A stretch of DNA of 13,881 nt. It comes from an uncultured Christensenella sp. GTDB lineage: Bacteria; Bacillota; Clostridia; Christensenellales; UBA1242. Position numbers and translations under genes: made by a program. The number at the start of each line of letters is the position of its first letter. Within the stretch, counting starts at the first letter, position 1. Where the stretch lies: contig CASFFI010000002.1 in NCBI GenBank assembly GCA_949293925.1, forward strand, positions 1 to 13,881, given 5' to 3'. The notes beneath the pieces are model-generated. The model made no database searches and was not told where the DNA came from. It worked only from the letters and a program-made list of their open reading frames with translations. This document shows, in pieces, positions 13,551 through 13,881 of the stretch.

Positions 13551-13591
13551 CATATTAATATAGATTAATCATTACATATTAATATAGATTA
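13551..13591. repeat. Two-copy 24-bp tandem repeat
   Basis: CATATTAATATAGATTA occurs at 13551-13567 and again, identical over 17 bases, at 13575-13591, a 24-bp period. A looser earlier unit (ATTAGATTAGAAATGATTG, ending at 13550) precedes it. The second copy runs into the left arm of the fucO terminator. Confidence 0.75.
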
Positions 13592-13613
13592 TAGTTTTGC
13601 TATAATCTTTTTT
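13587..13613 (+). terminator. Intrinsic terminator after fucO
   Basis: GATTATAG (13587-13594), loop TTTTG, CTATAATC (13600-13607), then six T (13608-13613). It lies 70 bp after the fucO stop. Confidence 0.85.
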
Positions 13614-13881
13614 ATTTTTTCTATGCTTTTGATGTTTTTTATTTATTAAATTTCCTTTTTTCTGTTTTGTTTTTTGGTTTTTAAAATGTTATTTAGTATA
13701 ATGTCAATTTGTATATTGATTATATTTATTAAATAAAGATTTGTAAAATTTACAGAACAATAAAAATCTCTATTTAATTCAATAAATAATCTTAATAGTG
13801 TTTTGTTTAAACTTACAAATCATTATAATTAAGTTTATTTAAGTTTTTAAATAATTCTATTAAATTAGATTTAATGTAAAA
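13614..13881. other. AT-rich non-coding end of the window
   Basis: About 270 bp, T-rich first and then A-rich, with no supported gene, promoter or RNA on either strand. Confidence 0.5.

Overview
This is a strongly AT-rich stretch (by eye roughly a quarter to 30% G+C) with Gram-positive-style Shine-Dalgarno sites, sigma-A promoters of the TTGACA-17-TAAAAT type and short intrinsic terminators. The gene set (YlmC/YmxH-type PRC-barrel protein, NrdR, a MazF of the Bacillus type, L21-Prp-L27 with a cleavable L27 N-terminus, CtsR-McsA-ClpC) points to a Bacillota genome, most likely an uncultured low-GC Clostridia lineage with spore-former ancestry. No rRNA, tRNA, CRISPR, prophage or transposase was seen.

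Layout. 1-444: 3' end of a type II topoisomerase A subunit (gyrA/parC) and its terminator. 445-885: AT-rich spacer with a ~24-bp tandem repeat and a perfect dyad next to the antitoxin gene. 886-1470: toxin-antitoxin pair with a canonical MazF ribonuclease started from TTG and an unusual 67-aa antitoxin. 1497-2339: ylmC-like gene, then nrdR with a terminator overlapping its stop codon. 2340-2910: about 570 bp without a gene. 2911-3960: rplU-prp-rpmA operon with a strong promoter, a probable L21 leader and a bidirectional terminator. 4104-5295: an unrecognised 381-aa protein on the minus strand with its own near-consensus promoter. 5296-5723: non-coding. 5724-9360: the class III heat-shock operon ctsR-mcsA-clpC, with a sigma-A promoter abutted by a textbook CtsR operator. 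9346-11407 (minus strand): a three-gene unit of a 93-aa acidic protein, an intracellular subtilisin-like protease and a degenerate ABC ATPase. 11436-11969: a divergent unrecognised 177-aa protein. 11970-12307: non-coding with ~27-bp degenerate repeats. 12308-13613: lactaldehyde reductase-like Fe-alcohol dehydrogenase (fucO) with promoter and terminator. 13614-13881: non-coding.

How the genes work together. CtsR should repress its own operon and ClpC should unfold substrates for ClpP (its ClpP-docking LGF tripeptide is present). The arginine kinase gene mcsB, which normally lies between mcsA and clpC, is missing, and McsA lacks the second zinc-binding segment, so the McsA-McsB arm appears to be lost at this locus. 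Prp is the protease that trims the L27 N-terminal extension, and the two genes overlap.

The least explained parts are the protease/pseudo-ABC/small-protein unit, the 381-aa orphan, the RHH-less antitoxin, and the recurring 23-27-bp tandem repeats that fill several intergenic regions.
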